Shown here: in pieces, positions 56,747 to 64,000 of the stretch
How the letters are laid out: every line of letters begins with the position of its first letter
Position numbering within the stretch: the stretch's first letter is position 1
DNA from: Chitinophagales bacterium
GTDB taxonomy: Bacteria > Bacteroidota > Bacteroidia > Chitinophagales > UBA10324
Reading direction: 5' to 3'
Length of the DNA: 64,000 nucleotides
NCBI GenBank assembly: GCA_019694975.1
Contig: JAIBAY010000001.1
Location: forward strand, 62,001 to 126,000
Notes under the pieces: generated by a model
Seen by the model: the letters and a program-made list of their open reading frames with translations, nothing else
Database searches by the model: none
Told to the model about the DNA's origin: nothing
Translations under genes and position numbers: made by a program

Positions 56747-59227
56747 TCATTTCGAAATCAAATTCACAAAAAGGCGGTACGCCCCGGGCACTCCGGCCGG
56801 TAATTCACGAAAAAACGAAAGACTGGTATAAACGAACCTTCCTTTCCCGTAGTTGCAGGCAACTAATGCGCCATCCAAAGGCGCTTCTCCTTTATCGTTC
56901 ATGGAAAGAATTTTCCGGTAGCTGCTGTCCACGTCAGAAAGAAAATAAAGCCCGCGTTCCTGTATCCATCCTTCAAAATCTTTACTGGTGATTTTATTCG
57001 GCACATTAAGCAGTTCATCATCAGCATGCAGAAAATGAACCGATGCGGTTTCATCAGTAACGCGGTCGCGTGAAATTTTAAATGGATAAGGCCCGATACT
57101 ATTTATCACCAGGTCGCTGCCGCTTGTGTTGTATTGAACCAGCAACACACCGCCGTTTTTAACATAGGCCAGCAATTTTTCATTCAAAAATTTCAGGCGT
57201 TCATTGGTATTATAAGCCCTCACACCGGTGATGACAGCATCATAAATGGCGAGATTGCCATTGGCTATGGCATCATCACTCAACATGGTAACATTGTATC
57301 CAACCTGTCGTAGTATTTCCGGAATGACATCACCCGCGCCCTGAACATAACCTATATTTTTTCCTTTTGTAATCAACGGCACACTCACCAGTTTTGATTG
57401 TGCCGGAGGGAAAAGCTGCATGGCCGGAATATGGTCATAGCTGATGGTTCGCAGTCCACGGTCATATTTTTTTCCACGCATCTCCACCATGGCTTTCAAT
57501 GTATCCACGCTTGCTGAAATCGCATGGGTGGATGGACTCACTGAAAAAACCATCGAAGTTTCATCCCCTTTTGCCGGCAAATTAAAGGCGCTGCCGGAAG
57601 GCGTTACCACCCAACCCTGCGGCACTTTTAAAGAAACGGTACCAGCGGCGTTATCTACATTGGTTTTCAGGTTCACCTTCACTTGCCGGGCCTGTTCACT
57701 TTTGAAAAGATAGACCGGTTCATCCAGTGTAACCGTGATGGCGGGAGCAATGGCAGGCGGCTGATAGACTTCACCTCTTACAGGATCCACGTATTTGTAA
57801 TAAAGCGGGCGTTTGAAACTAAAGGCCTTTCCATCAATGTCGAAACTGAAGGTGGCAATAAGGGGTGGTTCGTTTTCCGGGCTGCCTGTCAAACGCTGAT
57901 CGCCAAAAACAAACATGCCCTGCCCGTGCGGCTGCTGCAACCAATATGGTTGGGTGACTGCTGTTGCTGAATCGAGCAACTGCTTTCTTTGCAGTGTAAC
58001 CAGTGTATTTTCAGGTAAAGATTTATTCAGCAGCGTATCGAAGTGTTGTATGCTAACCGATTTTAACGCTACCGGAATCACACCTCTGTTAACCACCTGC
58101 ACTTTCCATTCAAAGGTGTTGCCATTTGCTAACGTTGGCTGCATGGTATAGGCTTCAAACCATAACCCGGAACACAGGCAAATCAGCTGTTCTGTTTCCT
58201 TCAGCTTTTGTGCTTTCCAGTAACCATCCGGCAATTGCTGCAAAGCTTCGCTGATTGCCAAAAGAGCTTCCACTGAAGCGGCTGGCTTTGATGGATTATA
58301 ATTACCAATCACCCTATCAATCAGTTGTTGCAACTGTTCACTTCCGGCAACACGACTCCAACCGGTGATTATATCATCGAATAAATCTTTGGATGGTATT
58401 GCACCAAGTATGGGCTTAAAATATTCGAGTTGTGTTCCCCTGTTTTTACCCGCGCCAAAGCCCTGGCTCTTATGCATGGAACGGCTTTCAGCAGCAATTT
58501 CTGAATAACCTTTACCGAGCAATGGGTTAAACACACCGATATCCACTTTCAGCTGATCATCAGCAGTGGTATTGTTACCACCGAAGTTGAAACTATTCCA
58601 CAGCAACCGTTTTGACTGCCACACTGCCACCTTATTCAGTTGTTCAGGAAAGCGCTTAGGATCGGCTGCAGCTTTAAAGGCTTCTTCGGCCAGCATAGCG
58701 GAAGCCGTGTGCTGACCGTGCCCGCCTTCGCCCGTTGCAGGAAAGCGGCAAATAATCACATCCGGCTGAAAAGACCGGATCACAAAAACGACGTCTGCTA
58801 AAATGGAATCCTTATTCCAAAAGGTAAATGTCTCTTCCGGGTTTTTAGTGTACCCGAAATCATTGGCCCGTGTAAAAAATTGCTCGCCACCATCAATTCT
58901 TCTTGCGGCCAGCAACTCCTGGGTCCTGATGAGGCCAAGCAAGTCGCCCAGTTCATTACCAATCAGGTTCTGGCCGCCATCGCCGCGCGTGAGTGAAAGA
59001 TATCCTGTACGGTACAACTTTTCTTTCGCCAGGTAAGAAATCAGGCGAGTATTTTCATCATCGGGATGAGCGGCGAGATATAAGACACTGCCTAAAACAT
59101 TCAGCTTATTGAGCTGAAGTTGTATCTCCGCGGCATTGGCAGCAGGTGCTGTCTGCGCCATACTATCTGCAGTGGCAGAGATCATCAAAAGGATACAGCA
59201 GGCAAGCTGTATTAAACGATGGTTCAT
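56747..59227 (-). CDS. secreted PIG-L family deacetylase, two-domain
   Basis: 826 residues from the ATG at 59227, where the signal peptide (RLIQLACCILLMISATADSMAQ) begins; the frame opens at 59296. The N-terminal ~280 residues are a PIG-L/LmbE zinc deacetylase: AAHPDDE (His54-Glu58) and GEGGHGQHTASA supply metal ligands. Middle part (about 330-620) has beta-sandwich segments (NEW3-like: LKVPQGWVVTPSGSAFNL). The C-terminal ~200 residues (IGYVQGAGDVIPEILRQVGY, YDAVITGVRAYNTNERL, GGVLLVQYNTSG) resemble a ThuA/type 1 glutamine-amidotransferase fold. Likely periplasmic and active on N-acetyl sugars or related glycans. The protein ends in FVNLISK. Confidence 0.9.
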   Translation of the reverse strand: MNHRLIQLACCILLMISATADSMAQTAPAANAAEIQLQLNKLNVLGSVLYLAAHPDDENTRLISYLAKEKLYRTGYLSLTRGDGGQNLIGNELGDLLGLIRTQELLAARRIDGGEQFFTRANDFGYTKNPEETFTFWNKDSILADVVFVIRSFQPDVIICRFPATGEGGHGQHTASAMLAEEAFKAAADPKRFPEQLNKVAVWQSKRLLWNSFNFGGNNTTADDQLKVDIGVFNPLLGKGYSEIAAESRSMHKSQGFGAGKNRGTQLEYFKPILGAIPSKDLFDDIITGWSRVAGSEQLQQLIDRVIGNYNPSKPAASVEALLAISEALQQLPDGYWKAQKLKETEQLICLCSGLWFEAYTMQPTLANGNTFEWKVQVVNRGVIPVALKSVSIQHFDTLLNKSLPENTLVTLQRKQLLDSATAVTQPYWLQQPHGQGMFVFGDQRLTGSPENEPPLIATFSFDIDGKAFSFKRPLYYKYVDPVRGEVYQPPAIAPAITVTLDEPVYLFKSEQARQVKVNLKTNVDNAAGTVSLKVPQGWVVTPSGSAFNLPAKGDETSMVFSVSPSTHAISASVDTLKAMVEMRGKKYDRGLRTISYDHIPAMQLFPPAQSKLVSVPLITKGKNIGYVQGAGDVIPEILRQVGYNVTMLSDDAIANGNLAIYDAVITGVRAYNTNERLKFLNEKLLAYVKNGGVLLVQYNTSGSDLVINSIGPYPFKISRDRVTDETASVHFLHADDELLNVPNKITSKDFEGWIQERGLYFLSDVDSSYRKILSMNDKGEAPLDGALVACNYGKGRFVYTSLSFFRELPAGVPGAYRLFVNLISK

Positions 59228-59564
59228 GGGAAATTGATTCGAAGCATCAAAAATACAGTTATTGTACACAGCATGAATCAACTCATTGCATTTCAAAATT
59301 ACATGGGTATAAACACATCATCACACATCAAGAAGATTGTACAGTATCTATCCTTCACAGCCATTTTAAACAACCGCTATGTTCATACAAGTTTTATCTG
59401 AACCGGATTTTAATTTCTGAACTTAATCTGAATACCTGCACAAAGGCAGTTTGGCAATTATGAACAGACTAATGCTCACATTCAATAAAGCAGGTCTGAA
59501 AAAAATCTGCAGTGGCAACCTGACCATATTGTCTAACGGAATCAGGACGGATGGCCATAAAAAA

Positions 59565-59597
59565 AGGCTGTCTCAAACACAGAGTTTAAGACAGCCT
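59565..59597 (-). terminator. intrinsic terminator of the 59620 T9SS gene
   Basis: Stem AGGCTGTCT (59565-59573) and AGACAGCCT (59589-59597), extendable with one mismatch into the loop. On the minus strand it is followed by a T-run (the A-run at about 59558-59565). It lies 23 bp beyond the stop at 59620. Confidence 0.85.
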
Positions 59598-59619
59598 CAA
59601 AAGAAGGTAATCAGGAAAA

Positions 59620-60795
59620 TTATTTGCTTACGATCAGCTTGGAAACAACAGGTGATCCGCTGCCAGCCCTCAACGAAACGAGGTATGCACCGGAGGCAAC
59701 ATCACTCAAATCAACATTGCGGATGTATGATCCTTCACCGTCATTGCCGGAATACAGCGTCTTGATGTATTTGCCACTCAGATCAATAAGATCAATCCTT
59801 ACGTCAGCGGCATGATGCAAACCATAAAAAATCTGAGAATTATCCACCGCAGGATTCGGGTAGATCTTGGTCAGATCGAGGTTATCAAAATTGTCAGCAA
59901 TACCCACTACGGTGTTAATGCTTACTTTAAAGAAGAATGCCCAGTTCTGGAAAGCAAATGCGCCTAACACATTTCCGCTTCCATCCACATAAACAATCTG
60001 TGCATTCTTGGTAACGGAAGGAATATTCGGCGGAAGACGCATGTACGATGTTTCAAAAGTGCTTGGAGCATCAGCAATACCATCCTGATCGCTGTCTACG
60101 CAACCAGCGAGTAAGCCGGCAGTATCCAATTCATTTTTATTATAATAATTCAGGACGAAGGCTGATTTCTGCCCCGGATCTAAAGTATATTCCATAGGAT
60201 AACCGAGGATAACAGCAGCACCATCCTGCCATGTGCCACCGGGTTCAACGGAAAGACCAAAGTCAACCGAATCACGAACTGATTTTAAGATACTCGATGA
60301 ACTCTGTGAAGGTGCGCCATTCCCCAGGGTTTTAACAAGGTTCATGGTCAATGTATCCAGTCCGCCGGAATTATTGGAGTGAATGAAAATATAGTAAGCC
60401 GTATCAATGGTTACCACCACATCATTGGGAAATGAATCCGACAAACCCAAAATAGTCCAGTCAGTATAGGTGTTGATCGGATCGTTGTAATCAGTTTCAC
60501 CAACAAGGTTATTGATTACGACAGCCGCATAATTCAGCGCTTCATCGTTTGCATCATACTTGGTATTAAATGTATATCCATAGTAAAGCGCATCGTCAAA
60601 ATTCGCGGCGCTGTAATCCACGTACATTTCATAAACATCCCGTGTGTTGCTTTGTAAAGCAGGGCAACGGGCTGCTTTCATCTGCCTGATCTGTTCGCCG
60701 GTATAGGCATTTTCGGTAAGATTTTTATAGGGCGCCTGCGCAAAAGCACCAACACCTATAAACAATATCAGTACGGCTAAGTAGTAGTTTTTCAT
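59620..60795 (-). CDS. T9SS-exported protein, function unknown
   Basis: 391 residues. Signal peptide (MKNYYLAVLILFIGVGAFAQ). The body lacks a recognised catalytic domain. It has beta-rich segments (VVTIDTAYYIFIHSNNSGGLDTLTM) and several SDSFPNDVV-type motifs, and contains 'CVDSDQDGIADAP' (a Ca-binding DxDxDG turn). Residues about 300-391 (LTKIYPNPAVDNSQIFY...SKLIVSK) are a T9SS type A sorting domain, so the protein is surface-attached or released. Single-gene transcript ended by the terminator at 59565-59597. Confidence 0.85.
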   Translation of the reverse strand: MKNYYLAVLILFIGVGAFAQAPYKNLTENAYTGEQIRQMKAARCPALQSNTRDVYEMYVDYSAANFDDALYYGYTFNTKYDANDEALNYAAVVINNLVGETDYNDPINTYTDWTILGLSDSFPNDVVVTIDTAYYIFIHSNNSGGLDTLTMNLVKTLGNGAPSQSSSSILKSVRDSVDFGLSVEPGGTWQDGAAVILGYPMEYTLDPGQKSAFVLNYYNKNELDTAGLLAGCVDSDQDGIADAPSTFETSYMRLPPNIPSVTKNAQIVYVDGSGNVLGAFAFQNWAFFFKVSINTVVGIADNFDNLDLTKIYPNPAVDNSQIFYGLHHAADVRIDLIDLSGKYIKTLYSGNDGEGSYIRNVDLSDVASGAYLVSLRAGSGSPVVSKLIVSK

Positions 60796-60915
60796 TTTTA
60801 AGTTGTTTTAGGATTGCAATTTATGTTTTTTGAATTAAGAAAAAAAATCCGGTGGCTGCTGCATCAGCGATAAGGATTAAAGCTATTAACAAATCTAAAT
60901 ATGCGTTCGACAGTT

Positions 60916-61899
60916 TTACTGGATCACCAATGGTAATATCCGGCGCTGATTACCACAAGTAAGCACCAGGTAGTAGCAGCCGTCCGGCAGGTCAATTAAA
61001 TCAACAGGTATCGAATATGCACTCGGCGACAGCAAACCCTTATCAATATACCGCACCCGGCTACCCAGTTCATTCAGCACCGTTATTGAAACGTTTCCGC
61101 TTTGCGGCAGCGTGATGCTGCATTGCGTTTGCCCGCTGGCAGGATTAGGCGAAAGTATTGCGTTTATCCTGTCGGCCGGTTCACCCTGCACGCCCACATT
61201 AAATGGCAGATCTACCACCGGAAATATAGCAAGATCCATATCCAGTAGCCATGAATTTACGATGGTATGCCAGCTGCCATTAGACCATTGCTCCCACGAC
61301 CATGCGGTGAATGACCTGCAGTTGTTAATGGAAGAAAGCACTGCGAGCGAATCTCCGGTTTCAGTGGGTAAAACAACACTTACAAAAAAGGAATCCCCCA
61401 CCAGGAAGGGTGCGATAAAATGAAAATTATTTCCGGCACCTGATACATCTATCGAATTCACCGGCACGGCCGTGGAAACAGCGGCTAATTCGCCCGGCCA
61501 AAATCCGGCTGTATCAACCGCATAAACTTTAATAAATACAACACTGGTACCTGATAAGGTTACCTTTTTACCGAAGCGCACCTGTACATCCTGCACATAA
61601 CCGGGCGCCGTATAGCCCATCTGATGCAAGCTGAAAAACTGTGCCTTTTGCAGATCGCCGTAGCTGTTGTTGCCTGACACATAACCCGTATCAGCCGGAT
61701 AAATTCCTGTTGCGCATCCCAGTCCGCCTTCACTTTGAGGAATGAAACTGCCGGCCATGAGTGTATCAAAGTAATCACGGGTGCCGGTGACAGCGTATTC
61801 TGGGAAAGTCAATGACGCAAATGCACCTGCAGGTCGTTGAGCAAATGAATAGGGTTGCCACAGGAGCAGCAATAAAGTTATCAGGACGGTGCAGCGCAT
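60916..61899 (-). CDS. T9SS-exported protein, function unknown
   Basis: 327 residues from the ATG at 61899 (MRCTVLITLLLLLWQPYSFAQ), chosen for its signal peptide; the frame continues to 61992 with unlikely polar residues. The middle resembles secreted proteins with a jelly-roll segment (GSFIPQSEGGLGCATGIYPADTGYVSGNNSYGD, VQDVQVRFGKKVTLSGTSVVFIKVY, SWEQWSNGSWH). A T9SS type A sorting domain forms the last ~80 residues (AILSPNPASGQTQCSITL...LPLVIQ). No enzyme motif seen. It is 120 bp from the other T9SS gene on the same strand but the spacing suggests separate transcription. Confidence 0.8.
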   Translation of the reverse strand: MRCTVLITLLLLLWQPYSFAQRPAGAFASLTFPEYAVTGTRDYFDTLMAGSFIPQSEGGLGCATGIYPADTGYVSGNNSYGDLQKAQFFSLHQMGYTAPGYVQDVQVRFGKKVTLSGTSVVFIKVYAVDTAGFWPGELAAVSTAVPVNSIDVSGAGNNFHFIAPFLVGDSFFVSVVLPTETGDSLAVLSSINNCRSFTAWSWEQWSNGSWHTIVNSWLLDMDLAIFPVVDLPFNVGVQGEPADRINAILSPNPASGQTQCSITLPQSGNVSITVLNELGSRVRYIDKGLLSPSAYSIPVDLIDLPDGCYYLVLTCGNQRRILPLVIQ

Positions 61900-62201
61900 T
61901 ATAAAATTTTGTGCAAATGTAAATGAATTCAGAAATGTGGTCAATGCGCATGATTCCACATGAAGGTCGAGTTGAAATTTGCCTTCAAACATCCCGTTTC
62001 ACAAGTAACAGGTTCCGGCTGATTCCGGATCGCTTTTGCTGTATCGCACATTGTGCCTGCAACCAACCTGTTGTTGTAATAAGCTATTAATGATTGCTCA
62101 CTTTTTTATGCAGTTATAATGAGCATAAAAATTTCCTGCTGACCACTTTTCCCAGGATAAAAAATACTGACCTTTAGCGGCTTGTCCTTTTTTCCAAATA
62201 C

Positions 62202-62990
62202 ATGAAGCATCTGTTTTTCCGGCTTAAGGCATACCTGCAATACCTGCTGAGGGCGAAAGGTGTCGGCAATATGCACTCGCCCTTCGTTTATGATTTCATG
62301 GTGAATGTGTTACATGACCGGCGGCATTTTTATGCATACGATGAAATCGAATCTTTGCGCAGCCGCCTGCTATCTTCCGATGAAATAATTTCTGTGATTG
62401 ATTATGGTGCAGGAGCCGATGCGCCAATTCCTGAAAAGCGACGGGTACGTGACGTGCTGAAAAAATCGGCCAAACCTGCCCGGCAGGCCCAATTGCTTTT
62501 CAGGATAGTCGTTTACAATAAGTGCATGCAGTTGCTTGAATTAGGAACATCGCTGGGTATTTCTGCCATGTATCTTGCAAAGGCAAGTATCAAGGCGAAG
62601 GTCATATCGCTGGAGGGCTCACCGGCACTGGCGGCAAAAGCACGCAGCAATTTTATTTCCGCAGGCATCAATAATATCGAAGTTATCGAAGGGCCTTTTG
62701 CTACCACGTTGATGAAGGCACTGGAGAAATCCGGAAAGCCTGACCTGGTATTCTTTGATGGCAATCATCGCCTGGAACCTACCCTTCAATATTTCAGTCA
62801 GGCATTAGCATTCGCAGATGAACAGTCGATCTTTGTATTCGACGACATTCACTGGTCACCGGAAATGAATGCAGCCTGGAAAATCATTAAGGGGAATGCA
62901 AGGGTAACCCTTACTATCGACCTGTTCCATTTTGGCATTGTCTTTTTCAGGAAACAACTGTCGAAGCAGGATTTTATACTCAGAACGTAG
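62202..62990 (+). CDS. class I SAM-dependent methyltransferase (O-methyltransferase-like)
   Basis: 262 residues, cytoplasmic. An N-terminal helix region with GVGNMHSPFVYDFMVNVL, typical of a Bacteroidota methyltransferase group, is followed by the Rossmann motif LLELGTSLGISAMYLA (about 111-126), an acidic strand (VISLEGSP, Glu138, binding the SAM ribose) and KPDLVFFDGNH (Asp181, Asp186), near the catalytic metal site in O-methyltransferases. The C-terminal part has FDDIHWSPEMNAAW. The substrate is unknown. Its start is an ATG with no in-frame upstream alternative needed. Confidence 0.88.
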   Translation: MKHLFFRLKAYLQYLLRAKGVGNMHSPFVYDFMVNVLHDRRHFYAYDEIESLRSRLLSSDEIISVIDYGAGADAPIPEKRRVRDVLKKSAKPARQAQLLFRIVVYNKCMQLLELGTSLGISAMYLAKASIKAKVISLEGSPALAAKARSNFISAGINNIEVIEGPFATTLMKALEKSGKPDLVFFDGNHRLEPTLQYFSQALAFADEQSIFVFDDIHWSPEMNAAWKIIKGNARVTLTIDLFHFGIVFFRKQLSKQDFILRT

Positions 62991-63072
62991 ACCTGCCCAA
63001 ACTATTTATTCATAAAGATTATCTTCCGTTTATCCGTCAGGAGTCAGCAAAACAGCAAAGTCAGTATATCGA

Positions 63073-63591
63073 TCAGTCCTTCATAAATAACTTACGCAAC
63101 TCAGCGGCATCTTCGACTTTCATCTTGCCGCCAAGAATCAGCCTTACCTGCCTGCGGCGTATAGCACCTTCGTACAATCGTATCTCTTCATCCGATTCAG
63201 GATGAATTTCATTGACAGGAATAGGTTCACCTGATTCACTCAACGCCACAAAAGTGTAATAGGCCTCATTACATTTAATCTTGGTGTTTTTCGGGATATT
63301 TTCCGACCATACTTCAATAAACACTTCCATGGAAGTACGAAACGTGCGCGTTACCCTGGCAATAATTGTTACAAAACTGCCGAGTTCAATCGGATTTTTG
63401 AAAGAAACTCCATCCACAGAAACAGTCACCACAATGGCCCTGCTGTGTTTGGTAGCACTGATGGCTGAACACTCATCCATCCAGTACATAAGCTTTCCGC
63501 CATGCAGGTTACCTAATGGGTTGGTATCATTCGGCTGTACCACCTGTGTCATGATGGTTTCTGTATGAATGGGCCGTTGCAGGTTGCTCAT
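63073..63591 (-). CDS. acyl-CoA thioesterase, hotdog fold (BACH/YciA-like)
   Basis: 172 residues. Hydrolyses acyl-CoA to free acid and CoA in the cytoplasm. Motifs of the family are visible: MTQVVQPNDTNPLGNLHGGKLMYWMDECSA, where the N-terminal N/H-GG and Asp of WMDE form the active site, then VTVSVDGVSFKNPIELGSFVTIIARV and the hotdog strand VFIEVWSENI. The C-terminal extension (RLYEGAIRRRQVRL...DAAELRKLFMKD) is helical and basic. Two such folds are usual in a homo-hexamer. Single gene, 128 bp before the fabD fragment. Confidence 0.9.
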   Translation of the reverse strand: MSNLQRPIHTETIMTQVVQPNDTNPLGNLHGGKLMYWMDECSAISATKHSRAIVVTVSVDGVSFKNPIELGSFVTIIARVTRTFRTSMEVFIEVWSENIPKNTKIKCNEAYYTFVALSESGEPIPVNEIHPESDEEIRLYEGAIRRRQVRLILGGKMKVEDAAELRKLFMKD

Positions 63592-63719
63592 AGGAATCAG
63601 AATTGTTTAAATATTTCATACCGATCAGTTGCCTTCAGCAAACAGGCAACAGATAAACCGGAAAATTTCAATGCATCTTGGCGGAAAAACAACTTTCCCT
63701 CAGGTTGACAAAGCTTCAG

Positions 63720-64000
63720 CTATAATACAGCGCTGTTTATGGACACTTCTTTGCTGATACGCCGCACCATTCCGCTGATAACGTGTGGCGGACCGCAATC
63801 CACAAATTCAGTTGCGCCGTCAAGCATCATGTTTTGAATGGTGGTTGTCCATCTCAGCGATTTTATCTGCTGCAGTGTAAGGTATTCTCTGATTTCATCC
63901 GTATTAATGGTTGCGATACCGGTAACATTCGGATAGATCGGGCAACGGGGCTCATTGAATTTGATGGTAGTCAGTTTTCTTTTCAGATAATCCACTACCG
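63720..64000 (-). CDS. fabD: malonyl-CoA:ACP transacylase, C-terminal fragment cut by window edge
   Basis: About 93 residues of the C-terminus, open to the window edge (no start inside; the GTG at 63995 is internal). Transfers malonyl from CoA to acyl carrier protein in fatty-acid synthesis. The pattern IKFNEPRCPIYPNVTG followed by L..QI.SLRWTTTIQNMM.DGATEFVDCGP..VISGMVRRI is the FabD tail. The catalytic Ser and the His of the VPFHS motif lie outside the window. Transcribed leftward, ending at TAG. Confidence 0.92.
   Translation of the reverse strand, partial: VVDYLKRKLTTIKFNEPRCPIYPNVTGIATINTDEIREYLTLQQIKSLRWTTTIQNMMLDGATEFVDCGPPHVISGMVRRISKEVSINSAVL

Overview
The window looks like a chromosomal segment of a Bacteroidota bacterium, probably from the Chitinophagales/Saprospirales side, and possibly a metagenome-assembled genome. 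The reasons are: many secreted proteins with type IX secretion system (T9SS) C-terminal sorting domains, one CHU_C (gliding-associated, type B) sorting domain, a type III glutamine synthetase, an SdhC-SdhA-SdhB type succinate dehydrogenase, a DUF4421 protein, and several promoters with the Bacteroidota -7 box TAnnTTTG. No rRNA, tRNA or CRISPR array was found. Genus cannot be set from this sequence.

Layout. 1-1.8 kb: the end of an ABC-transporter ATPase gene and a polytopic membrane protein. 1.8-24.2 kb: a surface-protein block with seven large T9SS cargo proteins. In each of them I count seven TYYGG/FGG-type repeats, as expected for seven-bladed beta-propellers. Six form three paralogous pairs (1819/4383 divergent, 9213/12128 tandem, 17181/19740 tandem) and one is a lone variant (22618). 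A T9SS-exported sulfatase (6541) and a CPA2 antiporter (15402) are interspersed. 24.3-29.7 kb: an AsmA-like protein and glutamine synthetase III (GSIII) with a strong terminator. 29.7-32.5 kb: an AT-rich scrapyard holding a thrice-lesioned pseudogene, an orphan membrane protein, a deleted IS21 element and the first 31 codons of a gene the IS interrupted. 32.5-40.4 kb: a 2599-residue RHS polymorphic toxin with a PD-(D/E)XK-like nuclease tip, followed 12 bp later by a 201-residue candidate immunity gene. 41-44 kb: a GH92 alpha-mannosidase.

44.2-64 kb is mostly core: DUF4421 protein, YkgJ-type cysteine cluster protein, riboflavin synthase, a gliding-associated FN3 protein, the sdhCAB operon, an outer-membrane barrel, a DUF721 protein, an RraB-like lipoprotein, a sodium:solute symporter with a 41-residue companion protein, a PIG-L deacetylase, two more T9SS cargo proteins, a methyltransferase, a hotdog thioesterase and the C-terminus of FabD.

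How it fits together. Much of the coding capacity serves the cell surface. Propeller proteins, sulfatase, mannosidase and deacetylase suggest a glycan- or polymer-binding and degrading lifestyle; this is inferred from families, not shown. The RHS locus and its degraded downstream flank have the expected structure of an interbacterial toxin/immunity island that turns over by insertion and decay. The most useful observations are the uniform sevenfold repeat in seven clustered T9SS proteins, the RHS nuclease/immunity pair, the decayed island beside it, and the unannotated 41-residue symporter partner.
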